A stretch of DNA of 27,442 bases from Arthrobacter sp. (GTDB lineage: Bacteria; Actinomycetota; Actinomycetes; Actinomycetales; Micrococcaceae): contig JAPSIT010000020.1 of NCBI GenBank assembly GCA_031178585.1, positions 1 through 27,442 on the forward strand, read 5' to 3'. A model generated the notes under the pieces. It saw only the letters and a program-made list of their open reading frames with translations. It was not told where the DNA came from and made no database searches. Both the position numbers and the translations under genes were made by a program. Positions 25,576 to 27,442 of this stretch are shown piece after piece; the first letter of the stretch is position 1; every line of letters begins with the position of its first letter.

Positions 25576-26355
25576 GTGGCCAATTCCGTCTCCGGCGACT
25601 CTGTAGTGGACCGCGTGGTCCGCGTCATCGCCGCTTTTCCCGAAGGCGTCTCCGTCCTGCAGCTCTCCGAACTCGCCGCCCGCGCGCAGCTTCCGCTGAC
25701 CACAGCACACCGGCTGGTCCGGCAGCTGGCCGGGCACGGTCTCCTGGAAACGACCCCCGGCGGTTCCGTCCGGCTGGGACTGCGGCTATGGGAGCTCGTA
25801 AACCGCAATTCACCCACGCTGGCACTGCGGCAGGCGGCGATGCCGTTCATGGAAGACATCCAGCACGTACTCAACCAGAACGTGAACCTGGCGGTGCTCG
25901 ACGGCTGGGAGGCCCTCTTTGTGGAGCGGCTCTCCCGCCGCGGGTCCGTCGCCAACCGCGCGCAGATCGCAGGCCGCCTGGCAGTGCATATCTCCTCCGC
26001 CGGCCTGGCACTGATGTCCCACCAGCCGCCGTCTGTTCAGGCTGAGTACCTTGGGCAGTTCAAGGATCCGGCCGGAAAGGTCACGATGGAGAACCTCCGT
26101 GCGCTGCTCGCCGAAGCCAACCACTTGGGGTACGCCCAGCTCGCCGGCGTCATCGACCCCGACACCTGGGGGATCGCTGTTCCCGTGCTGGACGGCAAGA
26201 AGCACGCGGTGGCCGCCCTCGGCGTCGTCGTTCCCCTGAAGGAGGTGCGCCTGCAGGCCCTCGTGCCGGCGCTGCAGACAGCGGCTCGGGGCATCGCACG
26301 GCGGCTGGGCGACGTCGAGCCTGGAGCCGCTTTCCGTTCAATGGAATCAGCGTAA
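25576..26355 (+). CDS. IclR-family transcriptional regulator (PobR/PcaR-type)
   Basis: The 259-aa protein (264 aa if ATG 25561 is used) has the IclR N-terminal winged helix (VDRVVRVIAAFPEGVSVLQLSELAARAQLPLTTAHRLVRQL, about 10-50) and an effector-binding domain (about 75-250, with VNLAVLDGWEALFVERL and GVIDPDTWGIAVPV). I prefer GTG 25576: GGAAG lies eight bases before it, whereas ATG 25561 has no ribosome site and lies inside a palindrome. It is divergent from the aromatic-acid transporter and 111 bases upstream of pobA on the same strand, so it most likely controls 4-hydroxybenzoate use. Palindromes at both ends of the gene fit autoregulation and pobA control. Whether it activates or represses cannot be told. 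Confidence 0.88.
   Translation: MANSVSGDSVVDRVVRVIAAFPEGVSVLQLSELAARAQLPLTTAHRLVRQLAGHGLLETTPGGSVRLGLRLWELVNRNSPTLALRQAAMPFMEDIQHVLNQNVNLAVLDGWEALFVERLSRRGSVANRAQIAGRLAVHISSAGLALMSHQPPSVQAEYLGQFKDPAGKVTMENLRALLAEANHLGYAQLAGVIDPDTWGIAVPVLDGKKHAVAALGVVVPLKEVRLQALVPALQTAARGIARRLGDVEPGAAFRSMESA
26332..26346. promoter_or_regulatory. Palindrome TTCCGTTCAATGGAA at the IclR gene end, before pobA
   Basis: This 15-base palindrome with one mismatched pair lies in the last codons of the IclR gene, 121 bases before the pobA start. It repeats the element at the IclR start. The half-sites TTCC/GGAA recall IclR-family boxes. It is likely the pobA operator. Confidence 0.55.
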
Positions 26356-26466
26356 CGCCGTTCACACTCTCCGGCGCACACTGTTAGGCAGAATCAACGC
26401 CGTAAGGCTGAAGCAACGCCGGCCCCAGTTTTCATGCCGGGGCCCGGCAACGAAGCGAGGAACATC

Positions 26467-27442
26467 GTGGCAGCACGCACAGTCATTAAAACCCAGGTCG
26501 CCATCATGGGCGCCGGCCCCGCCGGTCTCATGCTCTCCCACCTGCTGGCCAAGGCCGGCATCGAATCCACGGTGATCGAAATCCGCAGCCGCCAGGAGAT
26601 CTCCGAGACGGTCCGCGCCGGCATCCTCGAGCATGGAACGGTGAACATGCTGGTGAACAGCGGCGTTTCGGACCGCGTGCTGCGTGAAGGCGACCGGCAC
26701 GACGGCATCGAACTGCGCTTCAACGGCGAAAGCCACCGCATCGACTTCAAGGAACTGGTGGGGGAGTCGGTCTGGCTCTACCCACAGACCGACGTGTTCA
26801 CGGACCTCGCCGCACGGCGGGAGGCCGACGGCGGTGACGTCCGGTACAGCGTCACGGACACCACCGTCCACGACCTGGAAGGGTCCCCCAGGGTCTGGTT
26901 CACCGATGCCGACGCCGTTGACTACGAACTGCAGGCCGACTTCATCGCCGGCGCGGACGGCTCCCGCAGCCACTGCCGCTTCCAGATCCCCGAGGCCCAC
27001 CGCAAGTGGTACTTCCACGAATACCCGTTCGCCTGGTTCGGGATTCTCGCGGAGGCTCCCCGCAGCGCCGACGAACTCATCTACGCCAACTCCCCAAACG
27101 GCTTCGCGCTGATCAGCCAGCGCACCGAGACCGTGCAGCGGATGTACTTCCAGTGCGACCCGAACGAGGACGTGAACGACTGGAGCGAGGAACGCATCTG
27201 GAAGGCGTTCCGGAGCCGGGTCAACGGCAACGGCTTCGAACTGAAGGAAGGTCCGGTCATCGACAAGATGGTCCTGAAGTTCCGCAGCTTCGTACACACC
27301 CCCATGCGGCACGGCAAGCTGTTCCTGGCCGGGGACGCCGCGCACACCGTCCCGCCGACCGGCGCCAAGGGCCTGAACCTGGCCATCCACGACGTCAAGG
27401 TGCTCTTCGAGGGCCTGGACAGCTACTACAGCACCGGCTCCA
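26467..27442 (+). CDS. pobA: 4-hydroxybenzoate 3-monooxygenase (PobA), 3' end outside the window
   Basis: From GTG 26467, with GAGGA upstream, 325 codons are open to the window edge, against about 390-400 in the family. The FAD fold is VAIMGAGPAGLMLSHLL (11-27); RAGILEHG (50-57) carries the conserved Arg/Glu of PHBH. The DG motif is AGADGSRSHCR (near 161-171) and the GD motif FLAGDAAHTVPPTGAKGLNLA (near 286-306, in part). The enzyme hydroxylates 4-hydroxybenzoate to protocatechuate with NAD(P)H and O2 in the cytoplasm. The segment before RAG (IRSRQEISETV) differs from the NADPH-specific Pseudomonas type, as in other actinobacterial PobA proteins with relaxed or NADH preference; this is inference. 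It lies downstream of the IclR regulator and near the AAHS transporter. Confidence 0.92.
   Translation, partial: MAARTVIKTQVAIMGAGPAGLMLSHLLAKAGIESTVIEIRSRQEISETVRAGILEHGTVNMLVNSGVSDRVLREGDRHDGIELRFNGESHRIDFKELVGESVWLYPQTDVFTDLAARREADGGDVRYSVTDTTVHDLEGSPRVWFTDADAVDYELQADFIAGADGSRSHCRFQIPEAHRKWYFHEYPFAWFGILAEAPRSADELIYANSPNGFALISQRTETVQRMYFQCDPNEDVNDWSEERIWKAFRSRVNGNGFELKEGPVIDKMVLKFRSFVHTPMRHGKLFLAGDAAHTVPPTGAKGLNLAIHDVKVLFEGLDSYYSTGS

Noticed and set aside
26362..27390. 342-codon minus-strand frame opposite pobA
   Set aside because: The plus strand encodes PobA with all flavoprotein motifs; the minus frame shows no family and arises from GC-rich codon positions.

Overview
The window looks like part of a high-GC Gram-positive genome, most likely an Arthrobacter/Pseudarthrobacter-type actinobacterium (chromosome or catabolic plasmid). 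The basis is the GC-rich codon use, strong GGAGG-type ribosome sites, some GTG starts, an ECF41-type sigma factor, and a gene set resembling the hydroxyquinol-route clusters described from Arthrobacter for 4-chlorophenol (cph) and 4-nitrophenol (npd). The genus is an inference; no database could be searched.

Layout. (1) 1-6.2 kb, mixed flank: the 5' end of a secreted protein gene (minus), an ECF41-like sigma factor with a C-terminal SnoaL-like domain, a convergent FAD/NAD(P) oxidoreductase, about 0.9 kb without a recognisable gene, a glycogen-debranching-type glycosidase and a resolvase relic. (2) 6.4-12.8 kb, minus strand, catabolic set A: FAD monooxygenase, hydroxyquinol 1,2-dioxygenase, flavin reductase, two-component phenol monooxygenase, maleylacetate reductase and a 49-aa ORF coupled to the reductase. 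(3) 13.0-16.5 kb, regulators and an ortho-pathway remnant: an AraC-type regulator (minus) divergent from LysR regulator - muconate cycloisomerase - frameshifted muconolactone isomerase. (4) 16.6-22.9 kb, plus strand, catabolic set B: hydroxyquinol dioxygenase, flavin reductase, monooxygenase, terminator, exported metallo-beta-lactamase-fold lipoprotein, terminator-like hairpin, a 60-aa ORF and maleylacetate reductase. (5) 23.0-27.4 kb: a small membrane ORF, a broken MTHFR-like gene, then a 4-hydroxybenzoate module (AAHS transporter, divergent IclR regulator, pobA cut by the window end).

How it works together. Each set A or B encodes reduced-flavin supply, para/ortho hydroxylation of a (substituted) phenol to hydroxyquinol, intradiol cleavage to maleylacetate, and reduction to 3-oxoadipate. 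The two sets are old paralogues: the oxygenases are almost identical in protein but differ at many synonymous sites. A shared element, AAATrrGTATTT followed 7 nt later by CTCAATT or CTAAT, lies before both dioxygenase genes and between the AraC and LysR regulators, so both sets probably form one regulon. PobA and the transporter would bring 4-hydroxybenzoate to protocatechuate. Enzymes that consume 3-oxoadipate or protocatechuate are not in the window.

Most notable observations: the shared regulatory element; a perfect 87-bp direct repeat that puts the dioxygenase leader in front of the sigma factor gene; an ECF41-type promoter before the sigma factor's neighbour; palindromes at both ends of the iclR-type gene; two tiny ORFs with a common SAWxGW motif beside the maleylacetate reductases; and three decayed genes (resolvase, muconolactone isomerase, MTHFR-like).
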